Assembly (NCBI GenBank): GCA_964035575.1
Contig: OZ037880.1
Location: 248,001-312,000, forward strand
Reading direction: 5' to 3'
DNA: 64,000 bases
From: Rhynchopus sp. YZ270_cl-10
Lineage: Eukaryota > Euglenozoa > Diplonemea > Diplonemida > Diplonemidae
Part shown: in pieces, positions 43,256-52,886 of the stretch
Position numbering within the stretch: position 1 is the first letter of the stretch
Layout of the letters: each line of letters starts with the position of its first letter
The notes under the pieces: generated by a model
The model's input: the letters and a program-made list of their open reading frames with translations, nothing else
Told to the model about the DNA's origin: nothing
Database searches by the model: none
Program-made: the position numbers and the translations under genes

Positions 43256-45016
43256 GGACCACCCTGGTTTATACTCAATTTTATGTGACAATTATTAATC
43301 CTCGTTTTGGTTTATCATTGTCTTACAGACAGTCTTAGTCATCTCGTCTGATTTTAATTTTTTGTATTACCAATACCAGTCCTGAAGAAGAGTTCTACAG
43401 AGTGTCTAGTTTGAAGGTTTTTCCGTTCAGTTATCGTACGATTACTTTAAGGTAAGTGGAGGAGGGCAAATCAGCCCACCGCAAGATACAATTGGGGTTG
43501 CAACTAGCCGAGCATCTGAGGCAACAGCCGCACTCAAAAGAGTCACCCACCCACACAGCTACCATCAACCTTATTTTATTAAACGCGAATCCTTCAGAGC
43601 CAAGCAATGCTGCTCAGTTTAGACCCTCCCCTCTGAACCTTACAGCCAATTTCGTCCATCTTGCACAAAGAGGGCATTTTCCCCCATTTTTTTGGTTATT
43701 AGGGGTACAAAGAAAACATTACACAGTCAACTTCAGGGAGAAAAATACTACTCGAAAAAAAAAGGGGCTAAAATACTACTAACACACGGTAGTTTGTTTT
43801 GGGCTGGGTCTACACAGAACAGCAGGGGGGTTGTGTGTATTATGCCCAGCCCCTTTTCAAAAAAAGAGAGAAAAGTTTTGTTGAGATGAACCAGGAGCTT
43901 CATCTCTTAACCCTACGAAGATAGCCTGCTAAAAAAGGAAAATACAAGGTTGATAAGATGAACCTAAGCCTCTCGTTTAGTCACCTTAAATAACCTTAAA
44001 TAAAAGCTTGATAGAGGGAATGCGCCTTTTCCCCGCCTTCTACACGCAACATCTCAAGAAAAAAATTGAAAAAAAAAGTGAAGTTATGAATGCAGGCACC
44101 TCCGACTGACCCACGTACGATGCCAGCCATCCGGATGAAAAAAAAAGAATATGCATCATTGTACATACACATCTACAAAAGGGGAGTGTTCGAAGAAAGA
44201 AAAGAATCCTTTTTTTTACGGAACGAGAGAAAATACCAGATTTCGGCCCTTTGATAGTTTTTTTTTTTTGCATTGTGTCCTCTGCAAATACCATTCAAAG
44301 ACTATGAGTGCTCGAGGGCACGTTTCCTCAGAGGTGCTCGCAGAGATAAGACAATAGGGGCGCTCTGGTTATTTGCTCGCGTTTTCCTGGTAATATTTTT
44401 TTTTATATAGCGAAGCTGCCAACAAAACAAACCAAAAACAAAAAAAAAAAAACGTTTGTTTACGTCTGTCTGTACCTAAAAGGAGGGATTTGGTATTCAA
44501 CCCCCGCCAGTAGTCACTTTTGCAGTCTTTTTTTTTTTTTTTTTTTTTCCACTGTAACCTACCATGGTAGGCGTGACGCTGACTACGCGGTAGTTATTGG
44601 TAGCCGCGCCACTGGTACTGCCTCTTGCTTAGTTTTGTTGTTGTGCTACTTAGCGGGGTTCCACACTGCGACGGGGCAGGGGGGACAGCTTCCCTTTTCC
44701 TCTTGGAGACACAGTCCGCACACCTCTCCCCAAGGTGTGGCAGAGCCTACTGTCTTTTTTTTTTTTTTTGTTACGCTTCAAAACGGTTGATTTGCTTTAA
44801 GCTTTAAGTTGGATTTCTCTTTGCTTGATTTTGATAAAAAACACGGTGCGACCAAGTTTTGGAAGCTAAAAAAAGTAAAATAAAAAGATAAAACGGATGT
44901 GGGGAATGGTTTTAGTTTAACCCCAGTAAAAGAATGAAAAAGTCAAGGTGCAATTATTGCGATTGAACGATGTGGTGTGTAGGGTTGTGTGTGGGGCATG
45001 TCGTGGGGGAGCGTGC

Positions 45017-45586
45017 TCACTTCTCTTCTGCTGCCTCTGTGGCTGCCTTCTCCTCAGCGTTTGCCTCTTCAACGGAGGACTCGGCACCCATCTCCTTCTT
45101 CTCAAGCATGTTCAGCTGTCCGCTGATGTCGGAGTCGTCCTCCTCACAGACAATCGCACAGAAGACCAGTATGGCGCCAAAGACAATGGACAGAACAATG
45201 GTTGCCACAATACCCCCGTCGGTGATGCCGTCCTCAGACTTATCGTCAGACTGCTTGACGTACATCTTGTGCACTCCGGTGGTGTCCTCGGTGGTCTGGT
45301 TGCTCCACCAGGTCATCTCCTTGCTCGCAAAGCTGCCAAGGTTGTCGCGGTAGAACACCTGGCACAGCTCAAGCCCAGAGTTGTCGTAGTACACTGCGTA
45401 CTTCGAGGGGCTGGCGAAGTCCTCTGCGACCTTGAGGCAGGCGTCGATGTCCGCCACCTTCCCCTCGAAGGCGGTGGGCTGGTTCGTTGTCACGTAGCGG
45501 TGCGACAGCAGCTCCTTCCACTTTGCGAAGTCCTCTGCAGACACGGTTGCCGCGAGGGCGAAGAGGCAGATCAGGGCACGCGACAT
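45017..45586 (-). CDS. Small type I membrane protein, copy 2 of 3
   Basis: The 189-residue product has the same layout as copy 1: signal peptide 1-17, luminal domain with C50, C75 and N96-Q-T, one transmembrane helix at about 125-146 and an acidic tail. It differs in the membrane segment (a GAILVFCAIV version), in NML for HEL after SGQL, and in a longer C-terminus (EEKAATEAAEEK). It ends in TGA, so TGA does serve as a stop codon in this genome. The shared leader upstream of the ATG breaks off after about 20 bp, so the duplicated unit is little more than the coding sequence. Confidence 0.85.
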   Translation of the reverse strand: MSRALICLFALAATVSAEDFAKWKELLSHRYVTTNQPTAFEGKVADIDACLKVAEDFASPSKYAVYYDNSGLELCQVFYRDNLGSFASKEMTWWSNQTTEDTTGVHKMYVKQSDDKSEDGITDGGIVATIVLSIVFGAILVFCAIVCEEDDSDISGQLNMLEKKEMGAESSVEEANAEEKAATEAAEEK

Positions 45587-47375
45587 TGTTGTGTGGGTGT
45601 TTTGCGAGAGATAAATCTGTAGGGGGGGTCGGGGTTTATTTTATTACCATCACCCTCGAAACTATCGCCCAATAAACGATTTTAAAAATATGGAGCATCC
45701 CGTTCCGAAGAGGAATGCAGCCACCCCTGATCTCCAAACTATCGCCCGGAACACCTTTAGTGCAAACGGCACCATTGACCACAGAGCAACCGTTACTCTG
45801 CAGAATAAAAAAGAAACTCTAAAAAATCTGAACTTTTCTTTTCCAACCACTCAATCCTGATTGCCTTAGACGAAAGGCTTGTGGAGGCAGACGGGTAGAA
45901 AACAAAACACAATAGAAAAAAAAAAAAATAAAGGGGTTCCACGAGAGAACAACGCAAATAGAACGGTACAGTGAGAAGAGTGCCTGCCCGCTTTGAGGGG
46001 GGGTAGCACGTTGACGGGAGGGGGGAAAAATGGTTAATATTTTTTTTCCTCCACAGGAACAGTACTTTGCCGAAAACCACCTGTCCACAGTGCCAAAAGA
46101 AAAGAAAAATAAGGGAAAATATTACCCCTCCCCAGTTTAAAAAAAAACGAAAACAAAACGCATCCAAATGGAAAATGCAAAAATTGTTTCATATTATTCT
46201 ACTGAATAGAAGGCGAAACAAAAATGAAGAGTAAAAAACCCACAAAACGCGGAGTTGAGCTGGGAGGGTTCCCTCCCTTTTAAAAAAAACAAAATATGAA
46301 GTTGATATCGTGCAGAAAACACCTGCATAATGCCCTTTCCCACAACCAACTGAACTATTCTTTATTTCCGGCCGTCACCGCTCGTATCCCATCCTGACAT
46401 GGAAAAAGACCGAACGGCTCTCTAAAAACCATAGATGAATGAACTGTTTCAGCAAGGTAGAATAAAGAAAGGGTTTTTTTATGTGGAGGAATTAAAAAGA
46501 AAGGCGCCACGCGAGCTATCCTATAACCACATCTCCTCTCTCTCCCCTCCCCTCTTTTTGAGTAGCTAAAAAAAAAAACTAAAAAACCTTCCGAGCAGGT
46601 CCACATTGCACGACACCTTCCTTCACTAAAAAAAAGAGTGACCCACCCCTCATTGGTGCAAAGAGTGGAGTTATTTTTTCTTTAAATTTTGCAATACGGT
46701 CTGTTATTTTTTAGTTTTTTGGCATCGATGTGTGCGAAGGTATCAGGGTGTTTTGGCATTTCCCTTTTTCCTTTGGCTCCTATAGAGGGGAAAAGAAGAG
46801 GAGAAGGCCTCCCCTCTCCCTGGTATATCCCTCTCTGCAACATAGGAAAAACAAATGTGATGATTTTTTTTTTTAAAAATAGTATTCGCTACGTTTGTGG
46901 TGTCATTTCTTCGTGCTGCTGCATCCGTGTAGATAGTAAGGGGTAAAACCACCTTTTTTTTTTGAACGAAAGACAACAAGGTAGCAGTCTGTGAACTACA
47001 TAAAGCGACCTCAAAAGAAGGGGGTAGGGGAGACAACAAAAAAGAGTGCAAAGTAATTGACAATAGTTTAATAGAAAAAAAGCCCTTTAAAAAAAAAAGA
47101 ATAAAATCCCAATGGGGAAGTATTTAATGGCAGCAAACGGTAAGTATAAAGAGAGCCCTAGGGTTTTGACTGTAGAATCATCCATTTGTTGCCGCCATAA
47201 AAAAAGGGCAGCTGTGAAGACGTTCTCCAGTACACAAAACCCAGGGTCTACAGAAGAAAAAGGGGGGATTTTAAGTGATCTTTATTTTTTACTTTTAACA
47301 AAACAACAAAAAGAAAAAAAACGCTGCTATGCATCCGTGCAAACCCCCGTCACGAATTTACCACCCCATCTGGAC
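45587..47375. other. Spacer between paralogues 2 and 3
   Basis: It has an ATTCTACTGAATAGAAGG repeat at about 46197-46215 and a decayed two-hairpin unit near 46298-46330. Otherwise it is A/T-run DNA. No gene is visible. Confidence 0.5.
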
Positions 47376-47927
47376 TTACTGCTCCTCCTTCTCCTCAGCG
47401 TTCGCCTCTTCAGCGGAGGACTCAACACCCATCTCCTTCTTCTCAAGCATGTTCAGCTGCCCGCTGATGTCGGAGTCGTCCTCCTCACAGACAAATGCGC
47501 AGAAGACCAAGATGATACCAAAGACAATGGACAGAACAATGGTCGCCACAATACCCCCGTCGGTGATGCCGTCCTCAGACTTATCGTCAGACTGCTTGAC
47601 GTACATCTTGTGCACTCCGGTGGTGTCCTCGGTGGTCTGGTTGCTCCACCAGGTCATCTCCTTGCTCGCAAAGCTGCCAAGGTTGTCGCGGTAGAACACC
47701 TGGCACAGCTCAAGCCCAGAGTTGTCGTAGTACACTGCGTACTTCGAGGGGCTGGCGAAGTCCTCTGCGACCTTGAGGCAGGCGTCGATGTCCGCCACCT
47801 TCCCCTCGAAGGCGGTGGGCTGGTTCGTTGTCACGTAGCGGTGCGACAGCAGCTCCTTCCACTTTGCGAAGTCCTCTGCAGACACGGTTGCTGCGAGGGC
47901 GAAGAGGCAGATCAGGGCACGCGACAT
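47376..47927 (-). CDS. Small type I membrane protein, copy 3 of 3
   Basis: The 183-residue product is identical to copy 1 except in the tail (NML for HEL, MGVESSAEE for MGAESSVEE). The layout is signal peptide, two-cysteine luminal domain, a single helix and an acidic tail. The stop is TAA, different from copies 1 (TAG) and 2 (TGA), so the copies have separated at their 3' ends. High identity also at third codon positions points to recent duplication or gene conversion. The function is unknown; an abundant surface or secretory-pathway protein is possible. Confidence 0.85.
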   Translation of the reverse strand: MSRALICLFALAATVSAEDFAKWKELLSHRYVTTNQPTAFEGKVADIDACLKVAEDFASPSKYAVYYDNSGLELCQVFYRDNLGSFASKEMTWWSNQTTEDTTGVHKMYVKQSDDKSEDGITDGGIVATIVLSIVFGIILVFCAFVCEEDDSDISGQLNMLEKKEMGVESSAEEANAEEKEEQ

Positions 47928-49166
47928 TGTTGTGTGGTGTTTTGGGTGAGGGATAAAGGTAATAAGAAGGTAACCTGCATTGTTTGTTTGGGTGTTGTGG
48001 ACATCACATTAACGTTCACATGAAAGCAAAATAGGGGAAACTTTTTTATCAGAAAATTTTATCCAAATCTCGAGGGGGGAAAAAAAATTAGGACGCATTT
48101 CGTTCAAAGAACCCTGCTGTGGGAGAAGGGGTTTCGCTTTCCTTAATGGTATAAAATAAACTAAAATCATGAAGCCGCATCGGATCCCCCTGATGTGTAC
48201 AGTACACACTGAAGTGACACAACCACACACCGGACACCAAGAGTGCTCTGAACAGCAGCCTCAACCCTCCACACGAGAGTATAAACATAGCAAGAAAAAA
48301 AGAAGTTGAAAGTGCACACGCCTTACCGTTCATCGGCGGACGCAGGCACTAACTAAATCAAGAAACAAGACACGGGGTAACCTAAACTGAAAATAACATA
48401 AAGGGGGTGAAGTTGATAGGGCAAACACAAAAAAAAAAAATATTTTGCAATAAAAAGCTTAGAGTGAAGTGAATTGCAAACCATTTTGTTTGGTTTCAGG
48501 GATAGCAGCCACAATTTTTCTTCACACGGATCCATGTAAAAACAACTTATTAAGTCCATACCCACGTAGCGGCCGCTTTGGCATGCCTCGTCTGTAAGGA
48601 CAAATAACATAAAATTTGTTGGACTACCTGAAAACAACCCCAAAAAAAATATGTAACACAGAAAGTAACGAACCAAAGGTTTGATGAATATGAACAGATC
48701 ATAGACACGCACAAAGTAAGGAAAACTTGAAAGATTGACGTACCTCGAAGACGCACGCACATCTTACGAAGAAAACGAATATTTTTTTATTCAGAAAGAC
48801 CCCCCGGTGGGAATCAGGCCGTTTCTCAAAAGGAAAAAAACACTAAAAAACGAGGGACGTTTCCCTCATTCAAAATAAACACAAGCAAAAACACACAAAG
48901 AAAACTAGAAAAAAAACCTTTGAAAGATGACTATTTCTCTCACACACATTTTAAGAATACCGTAATCGTAAAAATTATCGGCCATAATGTTCGACCTTTT
49001 CAGGATTTTTCTAGAAGTTCGACCTTTTTTACGGTCGAACATTTTTACGATTACAGTAACCTAAAACCCCTTTACCTCTTTCTTAGTCACCTTGAAGTAC
49101 ACGCATTCACAAAAAAAAATTAAAAGATGACAAGCCTCTCGCGCTTAGCCACCTTGCCAAAAAAAT
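47928..49166. other. Spacer with hairpin repeats and a small inverted-repeat element
   Basis: It holds a partial two-hairpin unit at 48302-48350, the inverted-repeat element at 48962-49054, and a GCCTCTCGCGCTTAG hairpin at about 49116-49155. No gene is visible. Confidence 0.5.
48962..49054. mobile_element. 93-bp inverted-repeat element
   Basis: GTAATCGTAAAAAT and ATTTTTACGATTAC form the ends. Inside, GTTCGACC occurs twice and GGTCGAAC once. It can fold over its whole length. It is non-coding. Confidence 0.65.
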
Positions 49167-50777
49167 TCATGGTGAATAAACCATCGCCTTGAAGTATGAT
49201 ATCAACAGCTCCGGGAGAGACGCACGCCGTTTTGCCTTCACACAGAAGTGCGGAACTGTCTCTAGCAAGCAACGACTCTTCGTCCACCGTGCCCACTCAA
49301 CATCACTGGCCTTCATAAAGAGCTCCCTGCGGGTCACCTTTCCCTCCTCTCCTAGGTCTATTTCCTCATTAAGTGGGTAGCTGGCACCTAGCTCATGCAA
49401 CTCCCAAGCAGAATCTTCAAATGAGGACAACGCGAGGCACGTTTTTAGCAACTCCTTTTTGGTGAACTCTTTCCCCGGGGATACGCTAATGGAACTATCC
49501 CCCGAGAGCAGGCACATCGCAAGCCCTCCGTACGCCCCTCCATATTCCGGATCAAGACGAATCCCTCTGATATGCAAATCCTCCCTTCGCACCACTGTCT
49601 GATCCTCCAACACTGTTGTCTCCCCGTCCTCCAAGCAAAGCGCCAAATTCGACAACGCGAATGCACAGCTAGGGTTTTGCGATATCGCGCGCTTATACAA
49701 ATCTTCCTCTGAGAGTACGATCCCCTCACTCAGGGCAATGGTCTGCCCTTTCCCTTTCTTTGATAAGCAAATCGCCAAATTATTATGCGCATTTAAGGAA
49801 GGACTCAAAGATAACGCCTTTACATAAAGCTTTGTTTGAGTCATTGGTGTTCCATCCTCTAAATGGATGACTTCGTCATGGGTTATAACATTCGCAAGAT
49901 TGTAGTAGAGACAGGCCTCTTCAGGTTGCAATGAAATCGCTTTTTTGAAGAGAAGTCTGTCATTGACGTATGACCCATCCAGCAAGGTAATGTACTCATC
50001 TTCCTTCAGACAGCATGCGAGGTTTCGGTATGCGTACACATCGGTTGGGTGGAGCGACACCGCTTTCCGATAGAGATGTTTGCTGGAGACCGCTTCACCG
50101 TTTTCCAATTCCTCCTCTTCATCATCCTTAAGACAATATGCCAGGTGTTCATAAGCATTGTGGTCGAACGGATCAGCCGCAATCGCCCTTTTAAATAAAT
50201 CCTTCGCAGAGCAGTTGCTTCCATCATAGAGCAAAACGGTTTCATCATCTTCCAACAACAATCCCAAATTGTCATACGCAATCCCTGTCTCCTGAATACG
50301 AAGGCTCTCTATGTAAAGATCTTTGTCAGATAGTGTGGTACCATCCGCAAAGGTCGTGCTCTTTGAGGTATAGCATTGAAATGCTAGCTGGGAGTAGGCG
50401 TAGTGGGACATAGGGTTCAGGTGGATGATGTATTTGAGAAGCTCGATCACATCCATCGTGGTGCCGTCTGGGAGTGTGTAGGTGTCGCGCGTCGTTTTGA
50501 CGGCTTCGAGAAGGGATTCTGCGAGAAGCCGGTTTTTGTTGCTGACGGCCTGCAGAACGTGGAGGGTGCTGCCTGCTTCCAGCTCGCAGCAGGAGATTGG
50601 GAGCAAATCGTCGTCCAGAGCGGTGCCATGCAACTCCAAAGAAATCTCGTCATCCGTCACCTCCTCCGCAAAGAGCTCACCACAGATACGCCGTTTCAGA
50701 GTCAGAACTGTGTCATGTTCGTCTATATCCACAACGCAAGAGTGTCCAGTACTTATCTGCAAAGCAGTAACGCTCAT
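49167..50777 (-). CDS. Ubiquitin-like domain plus TPR-like repeats, 536 residues
   Basis: Residues 1 to about 78 have a ubiquitin-like pattern: LTLKRRICGEL as the first helix, then ISLELHGTALDDDLLPI and an ELEAGSTLHVLQAV end strand. From about residue 110 onward there are roughly nine degenerate repeats of the form LYxKAIxLxPxxxxAYxNLAxCLxxDExxxLxDGxxxxxxxL. These are TPR-like helix pairs separated by a short DG-containing hairpin. TPRs bind peptide ends of partner proteins, so a scaffold role linked to ubiquitin or UBL partners is plausible but unproven. It is a single exon and the stop is TGA. The closest family is unknown to me. Confidence 0.75.
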   Translation of the reverse strand: MSVTALQISTGHSCVVDIDEHDTVLTLKRRICGELFAEEVTDDEISLELHGTALDDDLLPISCCELEAGSTLHVLQAVSNKNRLLAESLLEAVKTTRDTYTLPDGTTMDVIELLKYIIHLNPMSHYAYSQLAFQCYTSKSTTFADGTTLSDKDLYIESLRIQETGIAYDNLGLLLEDDETVLLYDGSNCSAKDLFKRAIAADPFDHNAYEHLAYCLKDDEEEELENGEAVSSKHLYRKAVSLHPTDVYAYRNLACCLKEDEYITLLDGSYVNDRLLFKKAISLQPEEACLYYNLANVITHDEVIHLEDGTPMTQTKLYVKALSLSPSLNAHNNLAICLSKKGKGQTIALSEGIVLSEEDLYKRAISQNPSCAFALSNLALCLEDGETTVLEDQTVVRREDLHIRGIRLDPEYGGAYGGLAMCLLSGDSSISVSPGKEFTKKELLKTCLALSSFEDSAWELHELGASYPLNEEIDLGEEGKVTRRELFMKASDVEWARWTKSRCLLETVPHFCVKAKRRASLPELLISYFKAMVYSP

Positions 50778-51274
50778 TTTTTCAGCGCTTTATTTCCTCC
50801 TGTAATGGGGTAGAGAGAGAGGTGAATATTTGCTTGAAGGGGGTAATAAGAAAAGTGTATCTCTCGTGCTTAGTCACCTTATCATATTCGTTATCGCACA
50901 GGATCAGCTGCGCTGGCTTCCAAATAATGAGGGGTGGTTAATAGGAAAAGGTTGGTGCACCGGGGAGGGGTCGATATTGACAGGTCGCTGACACAGGGAC
51001 TTTATACACCCGGGCGGATTAGGGTATTAAAATGTTGGTCAAAAAGCGCTTTTTTTTTTTCGTACTACGAAAGGTATAAAACGTAGTTTTATTTTTGCTT
51101 TGTTTGGGAAATTTTTGAAGATTTCTTTTTTGCATCTCTCAATTGTTGCCATTTATCTTTGGGGGGGGTGTAGGGAGTAGACGTTCAAAAAAAAAAAAAC
51201 CCCCCCCCAGACCTTTCCCTGGGAACACATTCTATTTCGTCCTCCTCTCTTTCGAATAAAGCGAGGGAAGTTTT

Positions 51275-51307
<33 letters not shown>

Positions 51308-51578
51308 CATTTTTTAAATTTCTTTCACAAAGAGAATACCCCCCCCCTCTCCCCTCTGTTTTCCCCCTTTTTATCAATTAACTTTGTGTCCGATAAGCAC
51401 ACTCTAAAACGCCCCCAGGCTAGATTACTTTTCTTCCCTTTTTGTTGTATCGACAATCATGCTATACCTACTGGTATAACGATCTGTACTCAATGTCGGC
51501 CGAAAGCCTATGTACTTCAGAAGAACTTTTTCTTTCTTTCATGATTTCATTTTTTTGCAGTTTTTTTTGTTGAAAATT
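50778..51578. other. Spacer with repeats
   Basis: It has a CTCTCGTGCTTAGTCACC hairpin fragment at about 50855-50882, a GGTGC-family repeat at about 50953-51010, a long T-run near 51275-51307, and a TCGACAATCATGC repeat at about 51441-51515. No gene is visible. Confidence 0.5.
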
Positions 51579-52480
51579 TCATGCATCCCCTGTGAGTATC
51601 GTAAGGATACTTACGTACTCTTCTAAAGACGCTGCTACGAACGGGAGTTTCGCAGGTTTTTTCCGTTCTCCTTCTTCTTCTTTCCGAATACCCCCTTCAG
51701 CAATCAGACAGGTATGTGGGAGGAAGGGTGCAAGGTAGTCCGCTACCGCAGGGCAGGACTCAATGGCGACTGCTGGGGAGATTTGCCGGTAGACGGCTTT
51801 GCGGCCGACGTTGGTTTCGCAGAAGAGGAGATGGTGTGGCGGGAAGTCTGGGAGGAGCGAGGAGACGAAGCGCCGTGCACGGAGCTCTTCCTCTTCGTTG
51901 GAGACCTGCTCAACGAGGGTGACCGAACACAAATCGTGGAGCAGCGTCAATGCTGCCAGCGTCTCCTCATTTATTCGGTACCCCTCCACCTCGCGAGCGG
52001 CCGTATCCGCAGAGGAGCGCAGACACGACAGCGACACACACACCACCCACCCCTCCATCGACGTCGCTTCCTCCACCCCCTGGGTCTCCTGTGCGATCTC
52101 TGGGGCTTCCTCGGGGAAGAGCCGCATGTCTGCTGCAGTCTGCGTGCGTGGGGTTGCATCTTGTTGTCCTTGCGTACGGTCACCCCAAGCACTGCTGCAG
52201 CCTGAGAAAAAAAAAGGAAGGATAATTGAGTTTGAAAGGAAAAAAAAGGTATTTGTATTGGTGCTTTCGGAAGTCGGTCAACGACCTGTCGGTGACCTGT
52301 CAATATCAGGGGGTGTGTATAGAGTCCCTGTGTCAGCGACCTGTCATATATATCGACCCCTCCCGGAGCACCATATATGATAGAAAAAACGGTCATACCT
52401 GTGAACAGACAGAACATACACCCACCTGCCGCCACCACCCCAGGCACTGCTGTGTACGAAAGCGACGAGAGGGAAGGCAT
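51579..52480 (-). CDS. PEX22: PEX22-like peroxisomal membrane protein (two exons)
   Basis: PEX22 anchors the ubiquitin-conjugating enzyme PEX4 at the peroxisome, where together they recycle the import receptor PEX5. The exons are 52480-52399 and 52201-51579. The 197-bp intron (GTATGACC...TTTCTCAG) joins in frame to give 234 residues. An N-terminal hydrophobic segment (about 10-28) is the expected membrane anchor. Residues about 76-200 match the HAD-like PEX22 domain: WVVCVSLSCL, LTLLHDLCSVTLVEQVSNEE, HHLLFCETNVGRKAVYRQIS, then LAPFLPHTCLIAEGG. The intron carries a short TIR repeat (52259-52376), and without it would be about 80 bp. I am confident of the domain; the symbol follows from it. The stop is TGA. 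Confidence 0.78.
52259..52376 (-). mobile_element. GGTGCT-ended MITE inside the PEX22-like intron
   Basis: The ends are GGTGCTCCGGGAG (minus strand) and CTTCCGAAAGCACC, with an interior built from GACAGGTC, GCTGAC and GTTGACC words. Shorter or partial relatives lie at 1479-1545, 12534-12591, 19973-20029, 28215-28287, 50953-51010 and 56093-56150 (plus) and 15918-15972 (minus). This copy has an extra middle (CACAGGGACT...TATACACACCCCCTG), part of which is also seen at 50953-51010. Confidence 0.75.
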
Positions 52481-52886
52481 TTTTATTTCAGTTGATTTTT
52501 TTTTTTTGTGTAAAAGAGGGAAGGGGGGAGTTAAAATAGGTGAGGGACTAAGAGCCCTCCCCTTTTCCCTTCCCAAGATGTGTTAGTCTGTTGTTTTTAA
52601 AATGATACATTGCAAAGCACTCCACCAAATAGTAGACAAAAGAGAAATATTCACATTTATTTTGTTGCATCAACAAATACCCACCAAGGTGAATCCTGTA
52701 TGCTCAATGACACCGAAAGAGGGGGTTTTTTGCAGTATCCTGCAGACCTTTTGTTTTTAAGGTAACTAAGCACGACTTAGGTTCACCTTTTAAACTTTTC
52801 TTCTTCTATAAAACTTTTATTTGCAGTACCCCGTCTGGAGCAACGGTTCCAAACAAATAAATAACACCATCCCCTCCCCTTTTCCC
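52481..52886. other. Spacer with antisense repeats
   Basis: It holds a TCAACAAATACCCACC repeat at about 52660-52720 and the only clear minus-strand copy of the CTAAGC/GCTTAG hairpin (52757-52792). No gene is visible. Confidence 0.5.

Larger units (their letters stand above)
41242..45016. other. Spacer between paralogues 1 and 2, repeats only
   Basis: It carries CTAAGC-type hairpins at 41811-41846, 41995-42033, 42508-42546 and 43951-43987; a TGTGC/GCACA hairpin with loop CTCTCGT at about 42977-43010; the small TIR element at 42647-42780; a direct repeat at 43049-43255; two GAAGTTAT...ATGCAGGCACCTCCGACTGA units (about 41420-41460 and 44078-44118); and a GTAACCTACC...GGTAGGCGTGACGCT unit at about 44563-44610. 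No gene is visible. Confidence 0.55.

Noticed and set aside
51971-52480. Reading straight through the PEX22-like intron as one protein
   Set aside because: The read-through inserts MITE sequence and ends in a different frame, while splicing GTATGACC to CTCAG restores the HAD-PEX22 domain in frame.
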